This document shows positions 20,899 through 33,000 of a stretch of DNA of 64,000 bases, in pieces. Each line of letters opens with the position of its first letter. Within the stretch, counting starts at the first letter, position 1. The notes below the pieces were generated by a model that was given only the letters and a program-made list of their open reading frames with translations, made no database searches and was not told where the DNA came from. This stretch comes from Plumapathes pennacea (taxonomy: Eukaryota > Cnidaria > Anthozoa > Antipatharia > Myriopathidae): the NCBI GenBank assembly GCA_964036295.1, contig OZ038467.1, positions 15,206,670 through 15,270,669 of the forward strand, given 5' to 3'. The translations under genes and the position numbers were made by a program.

Positions 20899-21859
20899 TA
20901 AAAAGAACATTTCATCGTGTTGACTTAGACTCACTGCAAATCTTTGTTTTCCTCCAGGGCTCGGTGATTTTGGCCAACAAACTGCAGAGTTTTGATCAAA
21001 GACTCACCAAAAAGTTAGCTCCAGTTCAAAACTGGGTGAGAAAGTTGTTTTGTTTGCAAAAGGTTTTCAATTTCAGGTACAAAATGAAAACAAAGTTTAG
21101 ACTTAACCCAGCGTTAGCCTAACCATGCTTTGAACAACTGGGCCCAGGAGTTTCGACTGAAACTTTGTATCGCATCTTTTGAGTTAATCGTCTTCAATCA
21201 CTGCAATCCGACCTTCTAAGGCGCAGTTGTTGCCTAATTATTCCTGAACTATGTTTAATTAATCTTTTCCCCGTACAAAAGTAACAAGGCTTTGTTCCTA
21301 CATGGTGGTGTGAGCCAAAATAAGCTTACATGTAGTTGTTCTTGAAACAAAACATTGCAGTATGCCCACCATAAGGTTGGCAGAACAAATTTCTATAATC
21401 CTGGATTGAGTAAATCTGTAAATCTCCAAAACAGGGGTGATATCAACTCCTATTTAGGGAGATTTACTTTCATGAGTTAAAAAGTGGGAGTAAAAAGTAC
21501 TCCAAAAAAGGAGTCGTTCTGTACGTTTTTTTAACTCTCTTTTTGGAGTTAAAATAACTCTCTGAAAATAACAGTGTAAACTTGGGCCAGGCCAGTCAAA
21601 CCTCTATTAAGCGGTCCTGTATTAAGCGGACACCGTTGTCCAAGTCCCACAAATCTTATATTCTCCAGTAAGACACTGTAAACTCTCCCAGTATTAAGTG
21701 CCAGGCACTCCACCAAGGGTTGTTAGTGGCGCTAGAAACGTTTTCAACAGTACACAGTACACAGTCTTGACCTTATCCAGGACTTGCTTAGTTTCTTATA
21801 CAACTGTTGCAGCTGTTGCTCGTTTGTCTCTTTTGTGTCAGTAAATAAACCATTTTCTC
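20899..21859. other. Spacer with repeat fragments
   Basis: About 20960-21130 is found inverted at 26920-27020 (AAACTGCAGAGTTTTGATCA). Around 21593-21745 is a fragment of the AAGCGGACAC family (CAGTCAAACCTCTATTAAGC). A self-complementary GGAGT/ACTCC-rich patch lies near 21440-21560. No gene recognised. Confidence 0.45.
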
Positions 21860-22100
21860 AAGGTTGCGCGCGTATCCAAGCTTGACGGGCCACAACCTTC
21901 GATATGAGAATTGTTTAGCGAGCATTCATGCGTGAACGTCACAGAAAAGGGCTTTAAAACTCAACATAGCCGTTCTAACTTAAATAACAGCGCAGCATAA
22001 AGCATTTACATAGAGGCCGAACACAATTCCCCGTGAAAGAAAGCTAAAAGTTGAATTTGAAAATCTTGGCCCGTCAAGCTTGGATGCGCGTGCAACCTTG
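21860..22100. repeat. Hairpin MITE (CAAGCTTGACGGGCC arms)
   Basis: AAGGTTGCGCGCGTATCCAA then GCTTGACGGGCC at the left is mirrored by GGCCCGTCAAGCTTGGATGC then GCGTGCAACCTT at the right. A decayed lone end of the same family lies at 23938-23985 inside the MULE. Confidence 0.8.
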
Positions 22101-22135
22101 GGACCATGGCCTGTTGATGTATATTACGACTTATC

Positions 22136-22279
22136 TTAAGTCTGGACAGCATCCTCTTGTTTCTCTTTCTTGGTGTCTTTGATGGTCTCCTTATCAACCG
22201 GCTCCTCCTTAACTTTCACGTCTTCGCCCTCTTTGCTGTTCTCTTTCTTAATTTGTGTTTCACTTATGCTGACAGTCAT
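22136..22279 (-). CDS. Putative 47-residue KE-rich polypeptide or terminal exon
   Basis: Starts at the ATG at 22279, shortly downstream of a plausible acceptor (TTTTATTGACAG, exon from about 22305), and ends at TAA/TGA-type stop at 22136. The product is highly charged and contains VKVKEEPVD, which fits a canonical SUMO-acceptor motif (psi-K-x-E), plus KKENSKEGED. It is not recognised as a known family. It could be the last coding exon of an unseen gene, a captured fragment or chance. It sits between a MITE and the MULE. Confidence 0.25.
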   Translation of the reverse strand: MTVSISETQIKKENSKEGEDVKVKEEPVDKETIKDTKKEKQEDAVQT

Positions 22280-22402
22280 GGCGGCCTCCTTTCTACTCCC
22301 TGTCAATAAAACAAGACAAAGCAATTAGGTACATATATAATAGTTTAATACTTCGTTGTCCTGTGTCCGATTCCTCAAAGCGCGGTTTAGGCTCACCGCC
22401 CT

Positions 22403-22411
22403 AGCCCTGGG
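22403..22411. repeat. 9-bp target-site duplication of the MULE, left
   Basis: AGCCCTGGG; identical copy at 26534-26542. Confidence 0.85.
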
Positions 22412-22529
22412 CGGAGTTTATACAATGACGAATTTCGTCGTTAATTTTATATACAGACGCGGATGAATTATTGCAACAAAGAAGCGGTGAAGACATAAAC
22501 ATTACTTCAAACCTTATATACAGACACAA

Positions 22530-23655
22530 CATTTCGCCGTTAATTAACGGCGAGATTTTCTGTCTGTATATAGGGACACAAGATTTCGCCGTTAATTAAC
22601 GGCGAGATTTTCTGTCTGTATATAGAGAGACACAACATTTCGCCGTTAATTAACGGCGAGATTTTCTGTCTGTATATAGGGAGACACAAGATTTCGCCGT
22701 TAATTAACGGCGAGATTTTCTGTCTGTATATAGGGACACAAGATTTCGCCGTTAATTAACGGCGAAATTTTTTGTCTGTATATAGGGACACAAGATTTCG
22801 CCGTTAATTAACGGCGAGATTTTCTGTCTGTATATAGGGACACAAGATTTCGCCGTTAATTAACGGCGAGATTTTCTGTCTGTATATAGGGACACAAGAT
22901 TTCGCCGTTAATTAACGGCGAGATTTTCTGTCTGTATATAGGGACACAACATTTCGCCGTTAATTAACGGCGAGATTTTCTGTCTGTATATAGGGACACA
23001 AGATTTCGCCGTTAATTAACGGCGAGATTTTCTGTCTGTATATAGGGACACAAGATTTCGCCGTTAATTAACGGCGAGATTTTCTGTCTGTATATAGGGA
23101 CACAAGATTTCGCCGTTAATTAACGGCGAGATTTTCTGTCTGTATATAGAGAGACACAACATTTCGCCGTTAATTAACGGCGAGATTTTCTGTCTGTATA
23201 TAGGGAGACACAAGATTTCGCCGTTAATTAACGGCGAGATTTTCTGTCTGTATATAGGGACACAAGATTTCGCCGTTAATTAACGGCGAGATTTTCTGTC
23301 TGAATATAGGGACACAACATTTCGCCGTTAATTAACGGCGAGATTTTCTGTCTGTATATAGGGACACAAGATTTCGCCGTTAATTAACGGCGAGATTTTC
23401 TGTCTGTATATAGGGACACAAGATTTCGCCGTTAATTAACGGCGAGATTTTCTGTCTGTATATAGAGAGACACAAGATTTCGCCGTTATTTAACGGCGAG
23501 ATTTTCTGTCTGTATATAGGGACACAAGATTTCGCCGTTAATTAACGGCGAGATTTTCTGTCTGTATATAGAGGGACACAACATTTCGCCGTTATTTAAC
23601 GGCGAGATTTTCTGCCTGTATATAGAGAGACACAACATTTTGCCGTTATTTACTT
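22530..23655. repeat. Palindromic ~52-bp tandem array, left arm (about 21 units)
   Basis: Units read TTCGCCGTTAATTAACGGCG followed by AGATTTTCTGTCTGTATATA and GGGACACAAGA. Twenty-one full palindromes plus a decayed one at 23641 were counted. The AATTAA core is TTATTTAA in the last units. Confidence 0.95.
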
Positions 23656-23721
23656 TGGAATACTTGGGAAGACACTTTTCTGCACACAGAGGAACGCAAC
23701 GTGTTTTTATTTTTGTATACA

Positions 23722-23868
23722 CTGCGAGCAGTCCCTCCTTTTCCCTCTAAGATCGTGAGCAAGCGCCGAGAAGAAACGCGAAAGAGGGAGACTCCATTCA
23801 CTATGTTTTTTTTTTTCGAGCACTCGCTGCACGATCTTAGAGGTCAAAGGAGGGACTGCTTGCAGTAA
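23722..23868. repeat. Nested hairpin MITE (GCAGTCCCTCCTTT ends)
   Basis: CTGCGAGCAGTCCCTCCTTT on the left and AAAGGAGGGACTGCTTGCAG on the right are inverted. The arms continue through CTAAGATCGTG / CACGATCTTAG. It is inserted between the left array and the transposase region. Confidence 0.8.
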
Positions 23869-24279
23869 TTCTTTATATAGACTAGATGCACAACATTTTT
23901 ATCTCGAGAACAAAACATTTCGCCGTAAAATTAAATTTGAAATCTTAGCCCGTCAAGTTTGGATGCCTGCGCAACCTTGAAAAATGGTCTATTTAACTAT
24001 ATAACTACCATGATACCATGATCTTTACTTCGACTAATTTTGATTCACACGCAGACGCACTTGAGTCGCCCTAAATTCATTCGAGTAAAACGTTGGAACA
24101 TAAAGATAAGTCGTAAATGATTGGGTTCATGGAAAGTTTGAATTATGCACTCTGCCCAGCTGGTTCAGACGACAATCTTTTGACGATAAAAGGTCAGCGT
24201 TTGAACTGGTGCCAACTGTCACCCCTTATTTTGAAAACGGAATGGTAAACTACGCGTAAAAAGACAGTTTTTGCATAAT

Positions 24280-25319
24280 TCATTTAACTAGAAGTCTGAC
24301 GTCCGGGCTATTTATGGTGGGAATCCAATCTTCTTCTTCGGGTCTTGTTTCTGTCTCATGGAACTTCACTAGATAGCCCTTGTTTCTGTTGTATGCCACT
24401 ATTGTGCCTTTGAACCATCCCAGATAATTTGCCTTTCCGTCTAATTCTTCCTGGTACTCTACCTCCACTGATGCGTTTATCAATGCTCGACCTGTTTTCC
24501 TTTTGGCCTAAAAAATGTGTCCAACCTGCGCCGCTTGTCGGGAGGTGTTTGGTCCATCACCGGCTCTACTTGAATGAGGCTGGACCGCTTTCTCTTTTTC
24601 CTTTGTGGGTTGCCTGCTTGACTTCGCACAGAGTACTCTGTGCTTATGTTTTGCTCTGTTGCGACCATTTTCACGGCGTGCAATCTGTCCTCAAGATAAA
24701 TGTTCCGCAAAAGGACAGATATGTTGCTGCAACCTTCTTTTATCGATTGCCTGTTCAACGATTCCACTGGATTGTTGGTATTGGGTGCGCTGTCCCACTC
24801 ATCAGTATCTCGCAATGTAAATGCTTTACAAAACATTCGTAGAATCCTCTCTCTGGTCCACCAATTCACCCAGTGTTCTGCTTTGTTCCAGTGAATAATC
24901 ATGACGTTCTGAAAACGATCGAAATTTTCAGCAGCCAGAAGATGTTGTGCTCGGGCTATAGGCTCTTTCCCACATAAGATACTAAACGTTAACATAACGT
25001 CCTCTTTGTTCGTTAGATGTTGAACCTGATATGCCAGGATCTGAAATGCATCAAATTCTTCTTTTGTGTTTGTCACAATGTTGTTCACCCGATTTATGGA
25101 CTGCTTCCAATGAAAACTGCAGCCTCTCAACAGTTTTTTAGTAAGATCTGCACCAATTCCGCTTTCGAAACCATTGTACTCTGCCTGGTCAAAATCAACC
25201 ATTATTTGGCGAAGATGTTTCCCATTTTTAAAGCTTGGGTAGAGTTTGTCCACGTGCTGGAACACCTGGGTAACTGCAGTCGAATACGAGTTTCCATCTT
25301 GTTTATTACAAACGCTGCA
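24280..25319 (-). pseudogene. MULE transposase, 5'-truncated, with Tudor-like C-terminal frame
   Basis: From a possible acceptor at 25320 (TATTACAG) the frame reads [14 protein letters not shown] then [15 protein letters not shown] hallmarks follow: [13 protein letters not shown] (second catalytic Asp region), [12 protein letters not shown] (the C/D-x2-H knuckle context), [15 protein letters not shown] and NNPVESLNR (final acidic residue helix). A lysine/arginine-rich tail (KRKRSS, DKRRRLD) ends at TGA 24480. A second frame overlapping by a few bases (24280-24483) reads [25 protein letters not shown] and EDWIP, a Tudor/Agenet-like fold. It is probably the original C terminus joined by a frameshift or intron. 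The N-terminal DNA-binding part and first catalytic Asp are absent, so this copy cannot encode a complete enzyme. Confidence 0.8.
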
Positions 25320-25556
25320 CTGTAATACTTGTTAATTCCTTAGTCCTTATTGTCACGGAAACTGATTCAAATGCTATCATGTCAATGTCGTAATAATGAA
25401 GTCGGAAATTAGTTCATAAACAACAACAAACTTTTTTTTTCTTTTTAGTCAAGGGGTTATTACACGGCAGGGAGTGCAATATGGCGGCGTATTTTTACAA
25501 GTCGGTTTTATTTTTTCGTTTTTTCTCTTTTTCTCATTTGTTCGAGCCTGCGGCAA

Positions 25557-26430
25557 ATCTCGCCGTTAAATAACGGCGAAATGTTGTGTCTCTCTATACA
25601 GACAGAAAATCTCGCCGTTAAATAACGGCGAAATGTTGTGTTCCTACCTATACGGACAATAAATCTCGCCGTTAAATAACGGCGAAATCTTGTGTCTCTC
25701 TATACAGACAGAAAATCTCGCCGTTAAATAACGGCGAAATGTTGTGTCTCTCTATATACAGACAGAAAATCTCGCCGTTCAATAACGGCGAAATGTTGTG
25801 TCTCTCTATGTACAGACAGAAAATCTCGCCGTTAATTAACGGCGAAATGTTGTATCTCTCTATATACAGACAGAAAATCTCGCCGTTAATTAACGGCGAA
25901 ATCTTGTGTCCCTATATACAGACAGAAAATCTCGCCGTTAAATAACGGCGAAATCTTGTGTCTCTCTATACAGACAGAAAATCTCGCCGTTAATTAACGG
26001 CGAAATGTTGTGTCTCCCTATATACAGACAGAAAATCTCGCCGTTAATTAACGGCGAAATCTTGTGTCCCTATATACAGACAGAAAATCTCGCCGTTAAA
26101 TAACGGCGAAATGTTGTGTCTCTCTATATACAGACAGAAAATCTCGCCGTTAATTAACGGCGAAATGTTGTGTCTCTCTATATACAGACAGAAAATCTCG
26201 CCGTTAATTAACGGCGAAATGTTGTGTCCCTATATACAGACAGAAAATCTCGCCGTTAAATAACGGCGAAATCTTGTGTCCCTATATACAGACAGAAAAT
26301 CTCGCCGTTAAATAACGGCGAAATGTTGTGTCTCTCTATATACAGACAGGAAATCTCGCCGTTAATTAACGGCGAAATCTTGTGTCCCTATATACAGACA
26401 GAAAATCTCGCCGTTAAATAACGGCGAAAT
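25557..26430. repeat. Palindromic ~52-bp tandem array, right arm (about 17 units)
   Basis: Units read CGCCGTTAAATAACGGCGAA then ATGTTGTGTCTCTCTATA and CAGACAGAAAATCT, inverted relative to the left array. AAATAA and AATTAA cores alternate here, whereas AATTAA dominates on the left. The right arm is therefore older or homogenised separately. Confidence 0.95.
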
Positions 26431-26533
26431 GTTTCGTCGGTATATAAGGATCATTCAGAAATATTTTTTGGCGATATTTTGTTTGCGTATGTATATATAG
26501 TTTATCACGAAATTCGCCATATTCATAACACCC

Positions 26534-26542
26534 AGCCCTGGG
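26534..26542. repeat. 9-bp target-site duplication of the MULE, right
   Basis: AGCCCTGGG, identical to 22403-22411. Confidence 0.85.
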
Positions 26543-27041
26543 TAAGTATAAACTTTGCTGTCATTTTGGGTTATGGTATTTGGCGAAACAAAACGACACT
26601 TCGTTCTGACTTTGTTCTATATCAAATTAGCTGTTCTATGCTTCGTCTGTTGGAAACGTGACGAACTTTGTTTTGCCGCGATTACCAAACGGTCGAGCAA
26701 ACTGACTCACCAATTCGTAGTGAAACGTCTTATATCAGTGTCTTATTTCATTCCAGGTTTTGTTTTGTTTTGTTTTGTTTCTTTTCGTTTCGTTTCGCTT
26801 TGTTTCCTTTGTTTCGTTTCGTTTCGTTTCGCTAAATACGATAAGCCGTCATTTTGAGCCTGATGTTGAAAACCTTTAGCAAACAAAACGACTTCCTCGC
26901 TATGTTTCGAGTTGGGACAAAATTTTTGGTTAGTCTTTGATTAAAACTCTGCAGTTTGTTGGTCAAAAGCATGAGACAAAATTTAGTTAACTGTAGGTTA
27001 GCTTAACCCTGGACTGTAAGAATTTAAAATCAAAGAGAACA
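26543..27041. other. DNTTIP1 3' flank
   Basis: Contains a TTTTG/TTTCG low-complexity run (26757-26832) and, at 26920-27020, an inverted copy of the fragment at 20960-21130. No gene. Confidence 0.5.
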
Positions 27042-30000
27042 TCATGACATCACTCTGGCCTTACTTCGCATGTAGTTCTTCATTTTGTCGACCATTGCCT
27101 TCGGAACCTTGAACCCTTTAAGTTCGTCTGTTCGAATATTTTCGTTATCCCTGCAAGAATAGACGACATACCAGTATTATAATGTGAGAATCTGTTGCCC
27201 TATTAATATACCGCATTGAACAGAACTGTTTGAAATGACGTCCAAACATGATTGTAAAACATGTTTTTATAGAACAGTCCATTGTTACCTACTTGTATTC
27301 AGCATATGTGGCCAACTTCTTGATATCACTAGAAATCATTAAGAAAGCCTGCAGGCAACAATAGCAACAACAACAAAAATCAAATGACCAAATTAATCAT
27401 TCAATCACTCAATAAATTAATGAATAAGTGAATTAATCAGCCAACAGACCAACTTATCAACGAACCACCAGCTACTACGGTCAACTTGTGTCCAAGCCTT
27501 TTTTCGATAAGTTGACCGTAGTAGCTGGCTGGTTCGTTGGTCTGTTGGCTGATTGATTCACTTATTCATTAATGTATTGATTGATTATTGATGGTCCAGT
27601 TGGTTAGTTGGTTAGTATTCCTTTTACTTTGATTTTATCAAGACAAACCAGAGGTACATCTGAAGCAACCGCTTGATCAATCATTCGGCGATCAACTACC
27701 AAATCGATCAATCAATCATTCAATCAATAGACCACTCAATTAATCACCTGATCAAATCAAAATTCATACTAAATCTTATACTATCAGTATTACACAGGTT
27801 CCCTAATAAACTTTCAGAGTTTTTACAACAAAACTAATGTTATCAGTAAATAAAATATTGGATTGCATAGAGATGATTGCCACATGCAATAGCTGAGCAT
27901 TTAGATACACTTGTTGTCCCCATTTCGTTTATTTTAACCTGCACATCAGTCTTACCTTCCCCCCTGTGATGGGTAACAGGTTTTGTTCATACAACCACTG
28001 CTTGTCATCAGCATCTCCAGAGTACTGTAAATAATATTGCAATATTCATCAATTTAGCGATAACCACAACCAAAATGTCACATTAACAATGACAAATGAG
28101 TGTTAGGGCACACCGCAAGATCAATGTAAGATAATCCTGGGTTGCATTGTCCCGGGAGGAGGTGGGGGGGAGAACTTTATATAGGGAGACCTCCACCCAG
28201 ACTATAAACCCTTAATACCCTTCCAAGTACCATTCTGGGGTCGAAATGGTGACCCTTTTATACCTCTAGTAAATTTGGCCCCTTTGTGTGCCTTTCAATG
28301 GAAAACATCTAAAACAAATGTACACAACTTGCTCGGGAATGCAACTTTTGCAAACTTCCCAATCAAAGAACGAGTCCCACATTTTCTGCTGTTGACATCA
28401 TTGATATCCTTACTGGTGAGGACATGGAAAATATTCCACTCGAGTCTTGGATGTAGTTTTGTATGAACTTTACAAGATGTAGTCTATTTCCCAGTAAAAC
28501 ACTTTTGTCTATATAATAAATTAAAAGTTTAACATATCTATCATTAGTGAGTCGTAAGGATTAAGTATGTGATTGTAAGGACGTTAGTATGTACAGTACA
28601 TGTAAAGGACAAATAGAAGTCAGGAGAATCATCGAATCCATTGTGGTCAAATTGCTCAAACGATATTTTTATTGTTCTGAGCTCAATGCACATGTACAAA
28701 GAGTGTGTACTCTCTGTATCTGCTAGCTAGTCACCCATACAACAATCTTGTGAGTGTGTCCTAACGCATGCTATTTGAAAAATTAATTAATACTTATTTA
28801 TCTTTGGCTAAGCAAAGCAAAGCGTAGCAAAAAAGACAATATTTTTTTTTTCAAATTCCAGAGCATTAGCATCAATTTGTGTAAAGGCTATTGTAAAGCA
28901 TGTGTATTGTAAAGCATTTTTTTTTTAATATTAAATACAAAATGGTGGAATGAAGAAAGCAAGCAAGAAGCCTCTCACCTTTCTCGGCACGAACAGAACT
29001 GTCAGCTAAATAAATGGTTTTACACAGCAACATTTACATTACAAGTCACCAATTGTGCATTTTTATGTTGTGTTTTGTCAGCAATAGGCAGAGCAACAGA
29101 TTTAGCGTGGCGGCCTATTTTTAAATCACGCGCTGTTCTGATTGTTTGACATTATTTTATTCTGGCTTATAAAATAGCATTTTCTGTTTAGTTGCTCTCA
29201 TTTGTTCATCAAGCGGGAGCCATTTCGAATAGCGACTGCCATCTTGCCGGTAATTAATATATTCATTAAAGTCTTCCTTAGGAAGGGCCTTTTATAGTGC
29301 ACCCCCACGTTTAAGACAAGTGTGCATGTTGCTAATAAATGGGCTAAGATGTGTCTGCTACCTGCACCACAAGTTAGCTGAGTGTGTTCCACCGTTGGTG
29401 CAGGATATTTGAGAATCAGTAAGATTTTGTCAAACTCACCTTGAAGAGTTCAGGATGCCTGTAATAAAGTTTTCCTCTTGTAGCTGCAAAGCCAAGAGCC
29501 CTAAAAAGGAAAGAATCAACCATAAAGGAATGGAAACATTACCTGATAAGACCACTTTTCACTCTTGAGCTCATAGCCCAACCATTGAACACAAAAATGC
29601 ATCAGTGAATGCATACCATAAACTACTGCCTATAAGCCCTGGGCATAAATAAACGGGGGGAGGGGGGGGGGGGCTTATAATCTGAATAAAGAAATGTTTC
29701 AAAATGAGCTGATAAGAAATAAGTTGAGACAATGCAGCAGTATCAAAATACGTTTTCTATTTACTCAGTGGTAAGTTATAACTGGGAGGGGTGCTTATAG
29801 CCGGAGAACAGACCCAACTGAATGCTCCCTTACTTGTTGGCTTTAACTCCCATGATGAACTCAGTGTCCTCGTTAATGCTGTCTGGATCCCACTATAAAA
29901 AGATAAAAGCATGTCCACTAATTAAATATTATAGTGGCTAACCGGGACCAGTTGTTCATCTTGTGTGATCATCTAGTGTTAGATTCTGAGGGGTTGGGGG

Positions 30001-33000
30001 GTTCAATAGCTATATATTTTCCAGGGGTGGTAGGGTGCAAGTGAGGTGGGGGGGGGGGGGGGTGGGTGGGGATCATAACAGTGTTTAACATGTTACATTT
30101 CCCTAAGATTTTGCAAATTGGTTTCTTCTCTTATATTATAACCAAAATGCAAAATACTTTCATTGGCTTTTAATGGTGTATTTTTTTCTTGATAGGTTTA
30201 AATACTCACGTCATGTGCCACAAGTTTGAGATCACTTCTGCTTGACTTCACAGGCAATGAAGAACTGCAAAAAAGAGAGATAAAACCAGAGATTACAATA
30301 CATGAACTATTGCCAACACTTTTTAAAGTTAATTTTTTTTTTCCACCACCGTTACAAAATCACGAAATTAACGTGTCGTGAGATATGCACCAAAATCGTG
30401 CAAGTGATGTGTTGCAAAATGTTTATGAATTAATTAAGGTACCTACATTGCAATGATGATCAAAAAATAGAAGCACATACTAAACTGTTTCTCTATGTAG
30501 CTAGCCTATACATGTAACCTTCTGGCACAGAATGTTTACAGAATGTGGTGACCAGGGGGCGTATTCACCAAACTTGCGTACAAACAAAAATGTTCACACG
30601 TATGACTTAACGCATCGTAAGTTCAACTTATACGTATACCATCTCGCTCAAGATAGTATGCGTAAGTCATTGTTCTGATGTATAAGTTTGATGAATATGG
30701 CCCCAGGTCCATATGGACATTTCTGTCAACAGATTTATAGCAGACAACTCACCCTTCCTTGTCTGGATCAATACGGGGTCTTTTCTATTGGAAAACATAA
30801 AATATAAAAAGCTGTTATTAACATATTTCACACATTAAGTACATGTATTTAGACCATGATGGAATGTGAGAAAGCAATGAAATAATATTGCTAATAATAA
30901 TATCTCTGTAAACCTTAAATTTATATAGTTTCTTCAAGGTACCCAATATTCTACTTTACTGATTGATCTTGTCATTACAATAGTTATAAGGTTTTTCTTT
31001 GGATGTGGTCTGTTTCACATTGCACATGTAACTGAAAATATACATTTTATAAATCCACACTGTACTACAGTATAAAGTTAATGTGTGTATTTTATTGAGG
31101 AGATCATTAAATAAGCTGTGAATATCATACAAACCCTCTTGACGACAACTGGGCTGGCTCCTCTCTCATATCTCATCTAAAAGAAAACATGGTTCCTTGA
31201 TCATTTTACAAAATTATAATTAATTTTATTCGTAAATACAATTAATACATGTACCCACTGCACAAAGTCAACTTCGCTCTTACAAGAAATTAAATTCAGA
31301 ACACAATTTTCTGAGAACTCACCTTCTCTGAGGTAACCCTGCAATCACTTCTGAAGAGCAACTTGGCCTGTTTCAGCATTCAAAGGACAACGCACACATA
31401 ACACTTTTATTAATGATAATTAATAAATAGCTATTGTACAATATTGTAAATGACACCACTGAGAAGTATGGTTCAAAGCTTCATTTTTTCTGTTGAAACA
31501 GTGATTTTGATCAAATGAAACTCCTTGTATTTTTCCCTTAACAACACCAGTTTCACCTGTGTCATTGCACACTTTGATTATTGCTCGCAGACAGCGCAGC
31601 TGCGGCGAGCTTAAAAATGGAGGTTTTTTTTGTTTTCCTTTTTCTGGGTCGAGAATCAGCACACGGTGATTGGTTCATATTATCACGTGATATGCGATGA
31701 TGTAAATCGCCGCCCGGTTGGCTTAGTTGGTTGAGTGCCGGTCTTTCGTGCGGGAGGTCGCGGGTTCGAACCCCGGCAGGACCAGCACTCGGGGTCTTAC
31801 AATAACTAAGGAGAAGATGCTGCCTTTGTTTTTATCAGCAAATGGTAAGATCTTCACGTGGCTCGGATGACTACGTAAAAAGGCGGTACCGTCTCCCTAT
31901 ACTTCTACACTTGATTACAGGAGGGACGTAAAAGAACCACTGAGGACGTAAGCAAATTTCTGGAAGTGACCACTCTCAGTGTCTGTACTCCACAGTAATA
32001 TGGCGAAGCCAAATTGTAGCTAAAAAGCCCCTTGAGGGTAGCATCAATAAAAATATGTATGTAATGTATGTAATTGACTTCGCTAAACAACTCGAGATGT
32101 GGCCAGTGAATATTGCTCGTTACTTGTGTGTAAAAGTTAAACTGCATCCTATCCAAACTCAACATCATTGGGCTCTGAGGAACATGTACGGATAAACTGG
32201 ATTTTAGGGAATGATTATGGCTTGTGTTCTTAAGTTCACCGTGGAAGCTTTGAGAATAGCCGTAAACAAAAAATTTAATCCTGATGAAACTTTCTGTGGC
32301 GGCACGAAATACTTCTGGGAAGATTACAGGCCGAAAACGGAAACCAAAGCTACGATGAGCTTTAGCCGCAAAATAATGACGATTTATGCTTTACTCTGTG
32401 CATGACATATGTTGCCTCATAACATTCTTCTGCTTATCGTACATTGCCTGTTGAAATGTTTCTTTCATTCGACCATGTAGCCTTTGCTTCGCAATGGTCA
32501 TTGTATACCAGATATGAAAAATACACCGAAATAGTCCTGAGCATTGGGTTTGCAGTCACAAATGACTTTGAACAAAACCACAATAATAATGTAAACAATT
32601 GTCGTGTTACATTCCTCGCTTTCAATTTTATATTTGTTACAGAACACGAATACTCGAAAGCCTGATAGAAGAAACGTATTCAGTTAATAAAAGAAAACAC
32701 AAAAGTATTGAAGCGAAGGCTGGATTAATCGTGGCCTCTGGTTAGAAATAAGAGTCGAGGTCAAACTGTCAAAAATCGATTGTGCATAAAAAGATATGTA
32801 ACGCATTCTCAAAATTCAGGGTCGCTCTACTTTAAGAAGCAAGTGTATGAGTGTTGTAATGATAATTTATAGTTTAATCAGGTTTCATTTGAGCAAGGTG
32901 TCAACAGCCAAGTTCTCTATACTGTGTGATATTTTTCTGGTGAGAAACTGGAAGTCTCTCTTGGGAGTTCCACTCTTGTCCCTACTTTCCATTTTAGTAT

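Larger units (their letters stand above)
22412..26533. mobile_element. Mutator-like element with palindrome-array terminal repeats
   Basis: The element is 4122 bp between perfect 9-bp duplications (AGCCCTGGG). The outermost ends pair imperfectly: left CGGAGTTTATACAATGACGA then ATTTCG, right (reverse complement) GGGTGTTATGAATATGGCGA then ATTTCG. Inside each end is a long array of ~52-bp units, inverted relative to one another (22530-23655 and 25557-26430). Each unit is centred on a perfect 18-bp palindrome (CGCCGTTAATTAACGGCG). The interior carries a MULE transposase remnant on the minus strand and a nested hairpin MITE (23722-23868). The 9-bp duplication and transposase type agree on the Mutator superfamily. 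Confidence 0.88.

Noticed and set aside
22530-23655. CRISPR-like array of palindromic repeats
   Set aside because: The sequence between palindromes is the same in every unit, so there are no spacers. The array is one arm of an inverted pair around a MULE transposase in a eukaryotic genome.
22600-26000. Open frames translating as repeated IYRQKISPLINGEM
   Set aside because: They are translations of the palindromic array, in both inverted arms, and are not proteins.
31709-31785. Functional tRNA gene (anticodon TTC by position)
   Set aside because: The acceptor stem does not pair and the sequence continues into a SINE body and stuttered tail.
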